The translations under genes were made by a program, and so were the position numbers. From the NCBI GenBank assembly GCA_003250455.1, contig QKGK01000192.1:1-5379 (forward strand): DNA of 5,379 bases. The letters are read 5' to 3'. Positions 5,348 through 5,379 of this stretch are shown in pieces; positions within the stretch are counted from its first letter, which is position 1; every line of letters starts with the position of its first letter. The stretch comes from Chloroflexota bacterium. Lineage in GTDB: Bacteria; Chloroflexota; Anaerolineae; Anaerolineales; UBA11579. Under the pieces are notes generated by a model. It saw nothing but the letters and a program-made list of their open reading frames with translations, made no database searches and was not told the origin of the DNA.

Positions 5348-5379
5348 GGTACCCCCACAAGGGATTCGGATGACCGGCT
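5342..5379 (+). repeat. Repeat module copy 3, cut by the window edge
   Basis: TTTTTTGGTACCCCC, then ACAA and a G run, then GATTCGGA (5363-5370) and TGACCGGCT run to the last base. Relative to copies 1 and 2 it lacks 3 nt (CGA) after GATTCGGA, and TGACC matches copy 1. By analogy with copy 2, TGACCGGCT would be the left arm of a hairpin completed beyond the window. Confidence 0.5.

Noticed and set aside
5166..5360. 64-codon minus-strand open frame across the hairpin array
   Set aside because: It runs through the strong terminator and several perfect inverted repeats and lacks a convincing ribosome binding site, so it is probably an artefact of repeat DNA.
5342..5379. tRNA-like 3' end on the minus strand (CCA preceded by a G run and GAATCCC)
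   Set aside because: The sequence around CCGAATC cannot form the 5-bp T stem, there is no matching acceptor 5' strand nearby, and the motif is better explained as the repeat module.
5115..5379. CRISPR array or integron attC site
   Set aside because: There is no regular direct repeat with spacers of uniform length and no cas gene, and the hairpin arms differ in sequence. No attC R/L box arrangement or integrase gene is visible.

Overview
The window looks like a chromosomal segment of an uncultured Chloroflexota bacterium, probably Anaerolineae. This is an inference. It rests on the main protein, whose short coiled N-terminus, class III cyclase, AAA/STAND-type ATPase and long TPR tail match an architecture I associate with that phylum, and on the hairpin-rich intergenic DNA. 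No rRNA, tRNA, transposase or CRISPR array is visible.

Left part (1-1403, all minus strand): an SRPBCC/polyketide-cyclase-like protein (972-1403) is followed after 152 bp by a CatA-type acetyltransferase (181-819) with an intact HHxxxDG active-site motif. Two bases after the acetyltransferase stop, a 31-codon reading frame (83-178) begins like a YdeI/OmpD-associated protein. It loses resemblance after about 18 residues and stops, so it is probably a gene remnant. Positions 1-82 hold no gene I can support.

Middle (1404-1674): a divergent intergenic region. It has a plausible sigma70-like promoter for the SRPBCC gene on the minus strand and a perfect extended -10 (TGATATAAT) for the large gene on the plus strand. 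It also carries one copy of a short repeat (GATTCGGACGATG) that recurs downstream of the large gene.

Right part (1675-5379): a 1153-residue signalling protein combines a class III nucleotide cyclase, a P-loop ATPase module, a probable winged helix and at least seven 39-40-residue TPR-like repeats. Base and codon use shift strongly to AT-rich within the TPR region. From the last codons of this gene to the window edge lies a dense series of hairpins, several with 9-bp perfect stems and 3-nt loops. It includes two terminator-like structures and two more copies of the repeat module seen upstream.

The large gene probably works as a sensor: the TPR/ATPase part would bind a ligand or partner and control second-messenger synthesis. 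The minus-strand genes look like ordinary accessory or housekeeping functions, and nothing in the sequence ties them to the cyclase. The least explained part is the hairpin and repeat array flanking the cyclase gene.
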